Source of the DNA: Membranipora membranacea
Lineage: Eukaryota > Bryozoa > Gymnolaemata > Cheilostomatida > Membraniporidae
DNA length: 64,000 nucleotides
Assembly: GCA_914767715.1 (NCBI GenBank)
Contig: OU612071.1
Coordinates: forward strand, 7,113,493 to 7,177,492
Direction: 5' to 3'
Shown here: one piece after another, positions 24,115 through 38,200 of the stretch
Numbering within the stretch: the stretch's first letter is position 1
Layout: every line of letters starts with the position of its first letter
The notes under the pieces: model-generated
The model's database searches: none
What the model saw: only the letters and a program-made list of their open reading frames with translations
What the model was told of the DNA's origin: nothing
Position numbers and translations under genes: made by a program

Positions 24115-26890
24115 ATAATATAAATTGATAGGCGTTTGCTTTGTAAATGAGAAAAGGAACATAAAGTTGGTAGAAACTCATAGTTAGTGTTAGTTCCATA
24201 TTTTATTTTTCAGTAATGGAGTGGCTCTCTGTCAGTGGACTAGACTAGATCTAGAGGCTCATGCCCTATATGTCACTATTCATTATGCTAAAAGTTATGA
24301 CAGAACAGACTAGACTATATATCAAAATGTCGCAACCTCTACACAAAGATAATTTATACCTATTGTGAGTTTTTACTGCTCGCAACTATTTATCACAGAT
24401 AGATTATAATTTCAGTGTTCGTTAAAAATTGTCATAATGCTGTTAGTTAATGCTATAACTCAGTAGCTACTGATTGAGTGTCTTTGCATCTTATAGACGC
24501 GGGGTTTTTTTATCGCTGGTAGAATTTTGTGTTGAAGTTAAATAATGTTGTTATTTATTTAGGACATCGATAATTATTATCAGAGCTTAGACGGGATGCT
24601 ACTTTACTCACGCAGTACATGGCTATGCCTGTCATGAATACACATTACTATAAAACCGTATGCCCTCTCTGGATGTAGTATTCAGTTCAGTTAGGTTGTG
24701 TAACTCATCAATGGCCCCTAGTTAGTATTAACACAATCTTTACACTGCGTTTCATACCCAAGAATTGTCTGACAATTCCGTACAATTCTAGAATTGTTCG
24801 AAACTGACCTATATATCATTACCCAACCAGCAACCATTATTGCGTAATTAACCCTGCCTGCTAAATAAATTACTTTCATTATTGCCATTGTATATTCAGA
24901 GTATAAGCCTTTACAGTTCTAGTCAATATTATACGATTGGATTGACATTGTATTCAATGAGTTTGTATTTAGATGACCAGGCAAGATATGCTGTAATGAA
25001 TAGATATTGCTGTGCAAGAAAGCATTAAAATCTATATTGCGGAAGGTTCAAATCCCCGCCGGGGCAAATCTTTTCTTTTCGTTTCATCATGATGGAATTG
25101 AAAGTATTCCATTCCATTGTTGGCTCACAATTTTTGTAAGCACAGAAAACTCTTAGTAATGAGTATGATGACCCGACAAAATACTTATGTTCAACTCTTC
25201 TGTGTTGTACCATACCCTACGTTATATTTTGTGCAATCTGTTGGTATTGGCAGCAACTGCATAAATAGAATACATGAGCTAAACTATGCTAGCAGAATTA
25301 TCAGAAAACTTTGCTACTAATAAAAAATGTACAACATCGCTCCCCAGATGAGCGTGGAATTACTTTGTATCAACTGTCCTACATACCTTAGTGGAGAGAA
25401 GTGATAAGTGAATGAGGCCACATTTTCCACAGAACCACTGACTTCTAAAATATGCTGACTGATGCAAAAAAACACTCAAACTTGGTGTCACAGCAAGTAT
25501 ATGAGTACTGATTATTGGCATAGTCTAAACTACGCTCCTTGTGATTAGTAAGAGTGAATGGCTTTTAGCTATTTCTATTTGTTGGCCAAAGATGCTCTGA
25601 GCATGGAGTTAGCTCTGAATGTTATGGTATGTGGGCTGAGGGAGGCAAAGGTAAATCAACTATCGTAAGCCTGGTATATATTCATCACCTGTCTACAAAG
25701 GAGCTCTTGATGTTATACTATATCATTCTCAGCCATCTCATTTATATTGTGTACAGGAAACAATTTTGGCATATTACTCTCTCACTCTTGGATGGTAGTT
25801 CCCTAGTAGGTGTTGGCACTAGTACAGATAGTATTGAAATGTTAGACTAGTGGCAACACCGTTTAAAGTAATAAATTTCAATCTGTCAGCTTGAGTACCA
25901 CAAGCAGGGAGGTTAGCCAATAACAGGCATAATTACATAATTACCTTGATATCCTTGTTGTCAAAATTTTTAATTGTCCAATTAAGTATAATTAACACTG
26001 TTTGTCAATCCTTCACACACATTCCATTGCACTTGTAACAAGTCATCATGACACACATGTGGAATCAGAGAGACAGGAGCCATTGTAAGCTGACCTAACT
26101 TCCTGTCTTTTGCTGCTGATAATGAATGCGGTGAGTTTTTAATATCGCGAATATTCATTTTTATAATGATGGTTGTTTGGGTATAAGTGCAATCATGATC
26201 ATTCTTTGACAGAAGAGTGAGGGGGCGGGAGGTTATAACATTTTATGCAAACTATTAGATAATTCTCCAAATTCCATTAGTATATTTTTATCAAATTATT
26301 TCACCAAACTCTGCTTCAAAGCTCATCATTGTACAGAGTTATTATGCCAAGAATGATATTGCCTCGCAAAAAAAACCTTAAATTCTCTGGCGCCCTTATT
26401 CTCCAGTATTTGCAAAAAGGTTTCATCGATTTTCCGCGCTTCTTGGTCAACTTCAAGAGTTGAGCCAGCATTATATGATATTCTGTGTGTTTTCCCACAG
26501 GGTTGCCCATTTTTAAATCTACTGGTACCTTATAAGTTCTGTGAAGGTTGCCTATGAATGCCAGTGTAAACAAAATGAACATTCTGACTAGCTTATCTTG
26601 ATTATGACTCCATGGGTAAATAACTTGGATACCAACAATACATCCAATTATGCTTGGCTAAGATGTTGATGTCAATTAAAAGGTAAACAATTTGCAAATG
26701 ACACTGTGAGTATCTCGTTCAAATTCAATAAGCTAATCTCATTGAAAATGATCAGGCAGATTGTAGCCATTAATTGCATGCATCAAAGATTTTGGATAGA
26801 TCCCACCCACAACTAAATATTTTGTAAAACATCATAAACAATATCTATTTAACCACTGCAACTCTAGAATATTGTAAGATAAAGTGAAAA
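24115..26890. other. Non-coding stretch between module set and receptor relic
   Basis: Only short ORFs. A B-box-like GGTTCAAATCCCC at about 25046-25058 is a tRNA-like fragment without an A box. No second copy of the larger ORF at 26316-26582 (88 codons, minus) was seen and it has no recognisable domain. Confidence 0.4.
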
Positions 26891-27158
26891 TAAGCAGACT
26901 TTCTGTCAACTCAAGAAAAAATCTAACGGCAAATTAAAAAATTGGCTAAGTCAAATATAAGTTATGAACACAACCAGGTCAATGACCCAAAATGTGGGTT
27001 ATACTGGACCAGTCAATTAAATTTATCAAAGATACAATTTTCGCAGGAATTCGATATCGACCACCTAGTTCAAGTCTTTTACTGGCTACGCTTTATTATC
27101 TTTTATGGCTGAGTCTGTTATTCTTGAACCCCAAATAAAAATCAGGATGAAAACATAC

Positions 27159-28897
27159 CAAGGTACCAATGAGGTCTGTTGAAGAATTTCCAATCTTCGC
27201 CCGCTTCACTCATGACATTGGCATCATCAGATAGTTTGTCATTAAGGACACAGCGGGTATTTCTGGTTGCTTTATTTATCGAGCGACACTTTTTACTTCC
27301 AACACAATCCACGCATCGGCTCACACAGTGTCTAAGACCATAAGTATCTGTTGAGTTATTGACTCCAATGTTGAGATACCTGACTTTTTCAGAAGTCCAG
27401 GGCTGACAAGTTCCTAAATTTTTTCAAGATTGGACTTGTCATGATATGGCATTTTTGCAACTAAAGGGAAGAATTGGCTGTTGTAATAATAACACTCATG
27501 GTGCAGATAAAACTAATCATGAGCTCATTTTTTGCAGAATTCATGAATTCCCATGCACAAAATATGATACATTGTATGAGTGCTACTAGGAAGAGAGAAT
27601 TGTATTGAATAACAGTAAATACCTGCGCAGATAGGTCTGAGTGAGTACTGATAGTCTGGATCACTCTGAGGTTCAGCTGTCTGGTTGTTCTCCTCCAGCA
27701 GCTCACACCTCCTGTTAGAGGATCGGTAATTCACAGCAGCACAAATAAAAGTGCTCTCTTCTACACATTCATTCTTACATCCCTCTAAGCCCTGTCCTTG
27801 ACCAAGAGTGACTACCTAGGGCCATCCAGATATGTATGGATCTAGTTTCGGTCCTGCTTCAGTTACCACAACATAGTTTTTTCTATCCAGAAAACCTCAC
27901 AAGCATTTACAGGATTCAGTGATCCAATTACATGGAGGGGCTAGAACACAAAATTATTAAAAGTAGTTTATATTATGATTTACCTATGATTCTAAAAATA
28001 GTAAATGAGGAAGCAAAATAACAACAGAAGAACTACTTGTTCAATCAGTTATGTACTCCTGTTGTTTCGGAAGAAGGTCAAGAACTTAGAATTAGAATAA
28101 TTTAGTTCCTCAACCCTTGTGGCACATTGAAAAGGCTGTGGATTTGTAGCTTGGGAACTCGAAGCCAACACTGGATGAAAACACAACAATATGGACGCAT
28201 ACACAGACATGTAGGAAGAGCCGATTCTACATTGGTGGAAACCGATCTAACGGTCAAAAGGCAATATCAGCATACAATTAGTATTTTCCTACTCCTCAAA
28301 ACCTTTTGACCTACTGAATTGAGCCATCCTCAATCCTAAGTTGGACAACCTAAGCCTAACCTTCGCATACTGGTAATAAAACATTGATGGTGATTCTGAC
28401 AGCCATCACAAGCAATGTATATTACGATAACCATTCAAGCTAACAATAAAGTAATATCTCTACCCCGAGGCCGCATATTGCAGCTGCATGGTTTGCTTCA
28501 AAGCTGTCAACAACCCACACATTTTAGCTAAACCTGGCAATAGCTATAAAAAGCCATATATGGACAATCACCTAATGTTGCGATTTGCGACCTTACTGTG
28601 AAGACAACCCCAATAATTACTGCGGCTCCTGTGCACTACATAAAACTTCGATACAATATTGAGGGATGAAAAAATGTATTTATAGATACATCTTCCCAAT
28701 TTGTTTCCTCTAAATTAGAAATAAAAAATGAATGTTCTTCTAGATAACTTGTGCAACGTTATAATCGTTTTGAGATAAAATAAACTTGATCAGATGTGAA
28801 CTTCGCTGTCATAATACTCACCTTCAGTTGAGAAGACACATATTGATAGAACTATGAAGGGTGTCAGTAAGATTTGCTAGCTGAGGCTGGCAGACAT
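27159..28897 (-). pseudogene. Second PAN receptor copy, 5' part only
   Basis: Three exons match the 13.6-11.3 kb exons: signal peptide 28897-28822, PAN1 27940-27623 and PAN2 27413-27159. The signal-peptide exon has TAG at codon 7 (28877-28879). PAN1 has TAG at 27816-27818 and an insertion of about 55 nt. PAN2 is intact and carries extra cysteines (CVSRCVDCVGSKKC). The following exon is deleted. This is a duplicated, dead receptor gene; PAN2 probably stays open by chance or recent descent. Confidence 0.75.
27868..27921 (+). repeat. Fragment of retroelement ORF1 inserted in a PAN exon
   Basis: About 48 nt (ttttttctatccagaaaacc onward, through acaggattc) match 17254-17303 in ORF1 with a single difference near the left edge. 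The insert is flanked by ttcagttacc and ttcagtgatcc, an imperfect duplication of the sequence present once in the intact gene near 12187. Confidence 0.75.
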
Positions 28898-29809
28898 TTT
28901 TGACAGCATACCTCCTCATTGATAAACAGTTTACATCGATATTTCCTTCAATTTCCCATCTAAATGAGATGAAATGCAACTAGATGGAGGAAGGCTGCAA
29001 TTCTGGGGCATTCGTAAGTGTACAAGTGTTAACAATACATCCAAAGGAAATACTTTGCGAGGAATTGTCCCCTTTGATAAAGCAAGAGAGCACAACACTT
29101 AACGTAACAGACCATTGAGCTCTAAAACAAAAGTTGTTATCGATGTGTTTTTAATAATCGGTCTCACACTGATCTTCAAGCTCTGACACAAAAAGAATTG
29201 TAGCTGTGTATTAAAAAATCAGACTCTCACTGTTACGAGACAAACCTGTTTTGAAGGTTGTGAGTTTGTTAAACCATATAATATTTAAGTATCCAATGTG
29301 CCAGTAGCCATGTGAGATCACAAAACAAACTGGGTCATCATGAGAATAACAAAGGTATCCCAATCATAAAACATAACTCTTAAGATTGAATTCCATGAAA
29401 AGCAATCATAACAACATTGGCAACCAAGAAATATCAATTACGGCAAGGCAACAAGCTTATGGAGACCTATGAAAAGGTAACTCCAAATTATAATACTCTG
29501 AGGATTAGTAGCATCCGAATCCGGATTATTAATTTATATTGGATGGCTATTACATAGTAAACTAATTGGTAAAACCCAGATCTGCCAACATATTGCAGGT
29601 CTGCGTCAATCTGACATAGCCTGGATTTGATAGACAACCATCCACCAACATCATTTAATGAAGTTTTGCCACGCTGTATACAATGTTATGTGGAAGTATT
29701 CCTACAAGGTCAAACTGTCAAATATATCTTTCTGAGATCACTGGGTCGTGCCACATGCTTTTAGGAACTATAAGCGGGCATCCCCTATTCATCCCTTCTT
29801 CAGAGAGTT

Positions 29810-30275
29810 TTGATTACCGTAATATACTAGACAGCTATCAGACCAGCTCTGCTATATGGAAACGAGACATGGCCCATCACAGGGTCTTTGGCTGATAAGA
29901 TGTCATCCTGTGAGATGGGTATGTTGTGATATTGCTTGAATATAAATCTAGAGGACTACAAGACAAATAAGGGATTAACAGCAGAGGCCAGAGTGATGCC
30001 ATTTAAAGATACTATGAGGAAATGTTGAATGCAGTGGTATGGTTAGACAAAGAGAAATTGAGGACAACATCAAGAGAGTGTCAGAGATGACAGCCAAAGA
30101 AGTGCAACCTAGGGGTTGACAAAAACAAAGATGGTGCGATACAACAAGCTTTGTCTTCCCATGGCTTAATCTAAATAATTCAGATGCTGAAGATCGAGTG
30201 CGAAGGAGGAGTTTGGAATAACTTTGGATCTAGCAGAAACCCGCCACCTGTGCAGGACAATGGTGGTGAATGGTG
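29810..30275 (+). mobile_element. Decayed 3' end of a non-LTR reverse transcriptase ORF
   Basis: Broken translation gives LLYGNETWPIT, then DKMSSCEMGML, LEDYKTNK, VMPFKDTMRK, MQWYG, and finally NSDAEDRVRRRSLE. This is the order seen after the palm in the C-terminal part of many LINE polymerases (LLYG-x-E-T-W; R-x-L-x-W-x-G-H; D-A-x-D-R-x-x-W-R). Several stops and shifts are present. Confidence 0.6.
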
Positions 30276-30279
30276 ACCA

Positions 30280-32140
30280 CTATATTGTGGTTATTATGTT
30301 CCACGCTTTGCTCTCATGGTACTCAAGCCACACTGAACTACCAATAAAACTAGAATCGAACAATTGAGACAGAGGTAGGGTTTGTTTTACTCGGCACAGG
30401 TTGAACATCTTTTCATATTTGAGCCTTATCTCATTAGAACTGTGGTTTTGGTTGGCACTCACTAAAACACAGATTACATCTTCACACTAAGTACATTGTA
30501 TCTGGAGTAGAGCTATCCGGAATTAGGATCTGGTCTAATCTTTCTCTTTTTTTGCAAAAATTAATGACATTGACTGAAGTTTACTTATGGTCAAACACTT
30601 AATGCTTAAGTGATCAGAATAAAGTGGGGCGAAATTACCTTAAAGCATTTAGGTAACTTTCAGATAAACTATTGACCACTTAATTCAAAAATCAATCTTT
30701 TAAGAATTTCGCAAAATTTCAGAGAACTAGTGAGTGTTTTGAGAACCTACAAGCTAGTACAAATCGTTGAGCTTTTTATAATGATATACGGTGACCATGC
30801 ACTTGTCATATCTGCTGTGTCAGGAAGTGTGATACCTATGATAGTATGAACATTATTGTGGTAACACTATGAAGCCATGTGTATTATCAACTGTATCTGA
30901 GATTTGTTACAGGGCTATTTATTTTTGTAATTTAGTAAAAAAAAGAGCACATAAAATGCAAACTCTACACATTAAAATGCGATTTTCCTCATGTCAATCA
31001 CATTTAAAAAATTAAAGGAACACATTTTTCTATACGGTCATTTACTTTCAAATAACAATATCATTTTGTCGATTTTAGGGTGTAGCCCAGTATTTATAAT
31101 TTCCGTAGAAACTTACCAAACTCACAGCAATTTTCATAAAAATACCAAGCATTTTGAAATATAAAATAATCTAATATATATATATATATATCAGTGTGAC
31201 TACAACATCAACTTCGGTATCAGTTAGCAGCTATATTATTTACCTTGGTGAACCAGAATCTACTAAACTTAAAAATCAAGAGCTTGAGCCCAGACATGAC
31301 TCTGTATTTTTACCTCTGTTATGTGAAGCAACATGCCTTATCATCTTGGTATCATCCTGTAAAGTAACAAATAACCAATTAGCTCCCCGCATGATAAGGT
31401 TTAGTACCTACGTAAAATTTACATACATAGAAAAGTGCCGAGGCTCTTCGGGGTGAGAATTATATATGGTTTTGAGAGTGTAACCACTAGGGAACGCGAT
31501 TCCAGTACCATTAATGATGACTCCATTAAACAATGTATGTGATTTGATGAGGCCGCATACTAGAGGATCATTCAAGTTAAAACCATTTGACCTAATTCAA
31601 TTCATAGCCCTGGTCTTGGTAGCGCAGTTAGTAGAGCTAGGTCTCAACTCAGGACAAACAATTGTCTGGCAATTAATGCAATGCACACTGTTGAGTCGTA
31701 GGTGACATCCCTACTATCTTTGAGCACACAGAAGTTCTAAAATAAGAACGCAGATAGAGGATATCAAAAAAATTAATACTACTGCAAAAATAAAACATAC
31801 ATGAAAAAGTGTATAGTCTTTAATCCTATGCAAACTGGCATATGTCCTTAGCATTTTTTTGAATTAAAAATTAAAAGCTTATTACTAAAATATCACTCAG
31901 AAATCAATATTTGAACAAACCAATCTCTATCTTTCTTTTACATAATTTTTTTAGACATATCCCATGCAATTAATCGGTTCAGATTGGGCACTTTGTGGGC
32001 CTTGGCTGCAAACTGAGTCACCACAGCGACAAGCCATAACCATGTGTGATTTTTTCATACATAACCATACAACCCTGCTGAAGGAAATAAAAACCTGGGA
32101 TGTGATGCTGTTGTAAGAACAGAGTTGAAAGCTTTTTTTT
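30280..32140. other. Non-coding stretch with tRNA-like fragment
   Basis: A (TA)n run lies at about 31175-31191. At 31611-31660 the plus strand has ttggtagcgcagttagtaga, an A-box-like tRNA start without a good B box. The remainder shows no supported gene. Confidence 0.4.
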
Positions 32141-32146
32141 ACTTAC

Positions 32147-32200
32147 TGAGGAACGTAAGTGAAGCTCCATATCAAGTTCATCTCTGACCTGGACAGTTAT
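32147..32200 (-). pseudogene. Mini-exon with lost splice acceptor
   Basis: The donor GTAAGTAAAA and the coding body (TVQVRDELDMELHLRSS) are preserved, but the expected ..ctag/CTAACTGTCC border reads ctttataactgtcc, so no AG precedes the exon. Confidence 0.5.
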
Positions 32201-35200
32201 AAAGAACAGACAGTGAGCAACCTACAGCTTGGTTGTTTTTAAAGAGCTATCAGCTGGTGTGAAACAATCAAACAATAAAATAATGTGACAACTGCAACTC
32301 CCATCAATAGTGTTTTCTATGCGTAACCAGTAAAAAATATTATAGCAGTGGAACAAAAACATTCTAGTGCATATATGAGACATGTCCAGGATAAATTTCT
32401 TTATAAATAATTGCATTAAAATACAATATATACTGTAAAGTGATTTTCTGAGCATCAAGATGTCATATTTCTGTCACCAAGGAGTTTGGTGCGGGCTGTG
32501 TGTGTGTTGCCAATGTATAGTCTAACCCAATCATAGTATGAACTGTCTTATGAACTTGAGAATATGAATTTTGAATTAGGAATCAAAAGTTCATTACTGT
32601 TATCAGATTCAAGAATTATTAATTCAATCAATCATTATACTATTATTTTCGACTCGAAACACTGATTGGCCACCTGACGAGCTAAATAGAATCAACTCAT
32701 TGGCTAAACATAACCATGTGTGTTCTATTTACATACATAGACTTGTCATAATTCTAAATAAATAGCTAATACATTAAAAGTGAATTTAGTTATTTGAAAG
32801 ATTTTTGTTTCTTGATCTTACTTACAGAGGAATGGCAGTCAAGATCTAGAACTAGCGCATATCTCAGGACAGTCAGCTAGAACAAGAAGTAAGATTAGAT
32901 ACTTGTCTGTTAAATTTTCTAAGAGAATCTGTATCTCTCAGTCGATGCCAAGCAATTTGGACAAGAAATGAAGGTGAAGAATGTAGGTCCCGAATAGCCA
33001 TTCCCAGTTATATTTTGAGATTATGAAGCGAGAACTATAGGTTTCAATACTAAATTCAAGAATTAGTATCTGAATCAACCTCTCAATCGTAACATATTGT
33101 TTAGTTAGACACTGCCTAGCAAATGTCATGACAATGATTGGCTACTTGGTTGGCTTTAGCAGCATATCAGAGTTAACAAATGGTCTAGACATAACAATGT
33201 GTAATTTATTTTCATACCCAGCTACATGCCATAATTTCAACGTGCCTGTAAAAAAATACATTGGATGTAAATTTGGTTATTTGGTGAACAGAACTTAGCC
33301 TGTTCCTTTCAGAACTTAATCTAACTTACAGATGTATAGCAGTGTAGCTCTGGATCTAGCAAATCTCTCCACAGGATAGTTAGCTAGAACAAAAAGTGAT
33401 ATTATGACTAATGGATTGGTTAGTTTTCCAATGACCATATATCTCTCAGCTGCTGAGACCCTTTTTGGACAAGCAAAAAATGTGTAGAATCTATTTACTT
33501 CGTAGAGATTTCCGAGTATTATCAGTTGAAAGTCAAGCAATTAGGTAGAAACATTTCAGAGCGTGGTTTGGCTGTTCATAAACTAGCATGACCCCCGACA
33601 TTTGTATTTTAAACTAGGAATAACAAGTTCATTACTGAAGTCAGACTCACAAATTGGAAATTAAATCAATCTCTCCATCTATGTAATAAAAATTTGTTTT
33701 AGACACAACAAACTTATTGGCTCTTATTGGCCAATTCAGCTTGTCAGAGTGGCTATAATGACTCTGATTGGTCACTTGGTGTCCCTTTGCATCAAATCAG
33801 TTAAAAAAATAGTCTAGATATAACCATTTGTAATTTCTGTCATACACAGATATGCCATAATTGTAAGGCGGCAGAAAAATACATTGGTACAAATTTGGTG
33901 AATTGAAGAACAGAGCAGAACGTTTTTTCTTTCAAAACTTACAGCAGTAATGCAGTCAAGCTTTACATCTAGCAAATCTTCCGACTGGACAGTGAGCTAA
34001 AACAAATCGTGATAAACCTATAAAACATATCAGTATGTTTTGCAAGAGCATAGAGTCTCAACTGGTGAGACATAATACAGGTGAAGAATGTAGGTTCCAC
34101 ATACAATCAGTCGAAAATCAATGAACTAAGAAAAAGTATTTGACTCAGTATATGAAACTGCTCTAGAATGGTTTAAGATTAGGCTTTTAATAAAATACAA
34201 AACAGAATATTTTTTTCAATTAATCGCTGGTACAAAGTGCTTTTTGAGGTACTTGGCAGGTGTTGGCGGCATGTCATAGCCAACACATTTTATAGACATA
34301 ACCATGGGTGTTTAATTTTCATAAACAGCCATAAAATCCTTCCCAGCAAAAAAACAAAAAACATGTAAATTTGGCAACTTGAATCAAAGAAGTGAATAAC
34401 ATTCTTCCGAAACTTAATATACTTACTAAAGAATTGCTGTGAATCTCAAGAACTGGCATATCTCCTACCTGTACCGTTAGCTGGAAATAAAAGTTAGATT
34501 ACTTTGCATTTCTAGCCAGTGTGACGCAATTGGAACAAAAAATAAAAGTAAAGACTGGGGCTTCCTACACACGATACCGTCTTCAATTTCTTCAGAGGAA
34601 AATAGAGCAAATTTTAAAACTGTCTTCAGAATAAACTCTTTAAACATATTTGGGGCAGAAATTGCGGCCTCACCAATAAGGCACTGATTTTTCGCCGCCC
34701 ATGCCTCGGGATGGGCGAGTGATAATACATCCGATTTTAATCAACTTTTTTCTTTAATCAACCTTCAAAACTTCTGGACGCGACAGAAAACTGCTTTACC
34801 TAAATACCTGTGAGAACTGAGTCAGCAAATTTAATAGTTAATGGAGGTGATAATTTTTTTCTAGACAATTAATGCACTCGGTGGGGCTCGAACCCAGGAT
34901 CCTGTGACCCGAAATCAGTGACACTAATGGGCTTAGGTTTGCTGTTGTGTGGAGTTATCTGTTAAAACCAACAAACCAAACTTCAAGTTGTTAGACTACT
35001 TGAAATGGGGAAATCTTCTATTGATTTTTCACTGAAATCTTTTCTTCAACTTTAAAACACTCAATCATCAATCTTCAGAAAAATAGGCAAGGAGCCCTAA
35101 GAATGTAAGTTCTGCTTGAGGATTCTCATTTACAATCAATTGAAAATCAAAATGTGGAACAAAAGCATTCTAGTGCTTCGCGAGAATCGCTTTTCAGATT

Positions 35201-38200
35201 GACAATTTCATAAAATGCACAATGTCACATTGGTGGTCCCTGTTTATGACAAAACAGAGGGTGGGCTGCCCCTAAAGAGGGACGCAAGTTGCCCGGAGTC
35301 CTCATACTGAGAGAGTGATACATTCTAGCAAGCTAGAATGCATCCTAGAGGTGAGGCCATGGTGGACCTCCTAATCACATTGGTGGTCGCATGTCTTTAA
35401 TCCCCAATCAATTTAATGACTGTACTGTCTTTATTACTATGTTAATCAGCTTATGATCCTGAGCATGGTGTCACTAGAAAGGGATAACACAACGACATCA
35501 GACTCATTGATGAGAAAGAGAAACATATCATTCATAATGCAGTTCAGAAACAAACCTATCTCGTGTTAATTGTTTTAAAAATTCAATTTCAGAAAAAATT
35601 ACCAGATTGCAGAAAAAGATTGAAATTAGGGTGGAGAAAACTACACATTTTTGTGTCAGGCATGTGTACCCTCAGGGTACAAAAGATTTTTTGGATATAT
35701 TTGAACCCTAAGCTTGCTTCAAATGTACCCTATCAGCTGATGGTATTCATTATTCATTATGCTAGCAAAGAGTAAACCACATGTACCCTAAGGGTACCTA
35801 TGCCATATGCACCCTTAACATCAGGAAATATGTATCCTCTTTCCTGATAGTGCTGGCTCGGCATGACCATGCGTTGTCTATTTTCATACATAGTCTTGTC
35901 ACACAATATCAAATATATAAATACAAACTCAGTTTTCTGAGGAACAGAGTTAAATGGTTCACCTTCAGAGCTTAATCTTACTTACAGAGGAATTGCAGTC
36001 AAGATCGAGAAACGGAGCGTGTATCCCAACAGTCAGCTACAACAAAATTGAGATCACTCACATATTTAAAAGAGCATAAAATTATAATCTCTAAGCCAGT
36101 TGGACACAATTGGGACAATTAATGAAGGTGAAAGATGCTATATTTTCATAGCGATTCCCTTATGTAATTGGTTACATATCAGGCAATGGATCAAAAGCAT
36201 TCCAGTGCATATATGAAGCGTTATATATGCACTTGAATGCTCTTCAAAATCAATTTTTTGATAGGAGAGGTATACACCCGAGGGTGTTGGGGGCTGGAAC
36301 AATCAACAATGAAGGCTCCCCCAGTGGGACTCGAACCCACAACTCCTGCGGCACTAATCGCCTGGCAGTGAATAGCAAGCGCGCTAACCGATTGCGCCAT
36401 CTCACCATCCCCAAAAAAGAATGGGTCGATGGCGATTATTAGATAGCCCACTATTCACTACTCGGAGTTGTGTTCTCTCATCCCACAGCACATTCCTATC
36501 CACCATTGCCACCCTATGAAACACAGCGTGCGTGTTAGGGTTATTGGCCTTACATGGCCCATTGCTGGGACCCCTTGTAGCAGGTTTTAGCTGTCTTTCC
36601 AGCTTGTCAGCATGTCTTTCCATGCTGTCACATGTCTTTCCATGAGTCAGTCAGTAGACAAGTACACAGGAGAGGTATACACCCGAGGGTGTTGGGGGCT
36701 GGAACAATCAACAATGAATAAACTGTGAAATGATTTTCTGAGCATAAGCGTGTCACATTTCGGTCATCAAGGGGTTTGGTGGCCATACACACATTTTATT
36801 TTCTGTTTTTAGTCTTTATTCCTATATAAACTGGCATATCCCCGTTTGAATAGGGATTTTGCATTAATTTTTGCATCATGTATTTATTGCTGCTATAAAA
36901 ACTAGAATAAGTAGAACTGTGCTAAAGGTATATAGAGATGTTAAAAGGCAATGTGACAGTCAAATAGAAGCTGGAACAGAGACTGCCCGACTAGAGGACT
37001 AAACGTCACACTAGCCTGCCGGAAAAAGAGAGCGAAACATCAACAACCTGCGAAAAATCAGACTGCCTCCCACAGGCCACCCACAGAACCAGACGTAGTA
37101 AATTTCTCCATTCCCATAAGGTACCTGTAGTACAGGTTGACATCATGGGAAAACAGGAACCTCCCACCTCGCATGTTTTTGGCCTTTTCGTAGGTAAATT
37201 ACGGGTACTGGTATTATAGTTGTTGGCGGATTTTAGAGAGTTGAAAAATTCTTTCGAAAATGTTCTTAAATACAGTTTCAAAGAGCAGTATTGCAAAACC
37301 ATATTCATAGGCATTATATTTTAAGTCTTAAAAAAATTTGAAACGTGGTTTTTTCTTTAAAATCACTCTCACACAAGCCATTTGGAGGATTATTACTCGT
37401 TTAAAATCATTTTTGGAAGCTTGGCCCCAGAACTCTAGTCCATAGAGCAGGTGCGGATATAAAAATGAGTATCATAGGTCTATCATGTTTCTTTCTGTCA
37501 AAATATGGTCTTACAACGCCCATCATTATCACAAACAAATTCAATTTTTAGCACAATTCATTAATATGCGACTTATAGGTCGCCAAGTAGGGTTAGCACA
37601 CAAGACATATTATTAACACCATGTTATAGTCTTTTACATGCCAGTTCAAATTTTCCTTGCATTTGAACAATTAGGGGCCCCTTGGTAGCTTCTCAAATAC
37701 ACCAATGTCAAGCTGCGGCCTCTAAAAGATGCCTCAGTTTATGAAGGCTATTGATGACACGTTACCTTTCCTCATGTCTAATTGTACCATTTATTCTGAA
37801 TCCCCATTGGCTACTAACTAAGCATAAGTCATTTGGGGTATAATGGCTGGTTAAAATCAGATATTACTTGACTAGGTCAAGACCCAAGATGTGTTGGTGA
37901 GTTTGACGTGAGCATTTTGTTTGACTGATTAATAAAAAACATCATAGTTCATTTGAAAATTCAGTTTTTAATATTCATTATGTTGATAATTTATGATGTC
38001 ACATGACTCATGCTTAGCTTTTCGCCAATAGGAATTCAGAATGAATTGTTCATATAGTCATAAACATGAGGCATGTTTTTGAGGCTGCGTGACATGACAT
38101 GACATGACATGACATGATATGACATGACATGACATGACATGCTAGACATTGATGTGTTGGAGAAGCTACCAAGGGGCTCCTAATTGTTCAAATGTAATGA

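Larger units (their letters stand above)
26890..29760. repeat. Right copy of the tandem duplication
   Basis: Collinear with 10180-15240, with an internal deletion that removes the exon homologous to 10448-10933. The region upstream of the dead signal-peptide exon (29290-29760) matches 14776-15240. Confidence 0.7.

Noticed and set aside
26316-26582. 88-codon minus ORF as a gene
   Set aside because: No recognisable domain or splice partners, and no copy elsewhere in the window although neighbours are duplicated.
264-28897. A non-standard genetic code to explain the TAG and TGA codons in several reading frames
   Set aside because: TAA, TAG and TGA all also appear as natural ends (TAG at 6695, TAA at 52965, TGA at 63918), and the interrupted genes are duplicated or transposon-derived. 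Decay or read error is simpler.
38093-38145. A CRISPR-like repeat array
   Set aside because: It is a simple pentanucleotide microsatellite with no spacers, in an animal genome.
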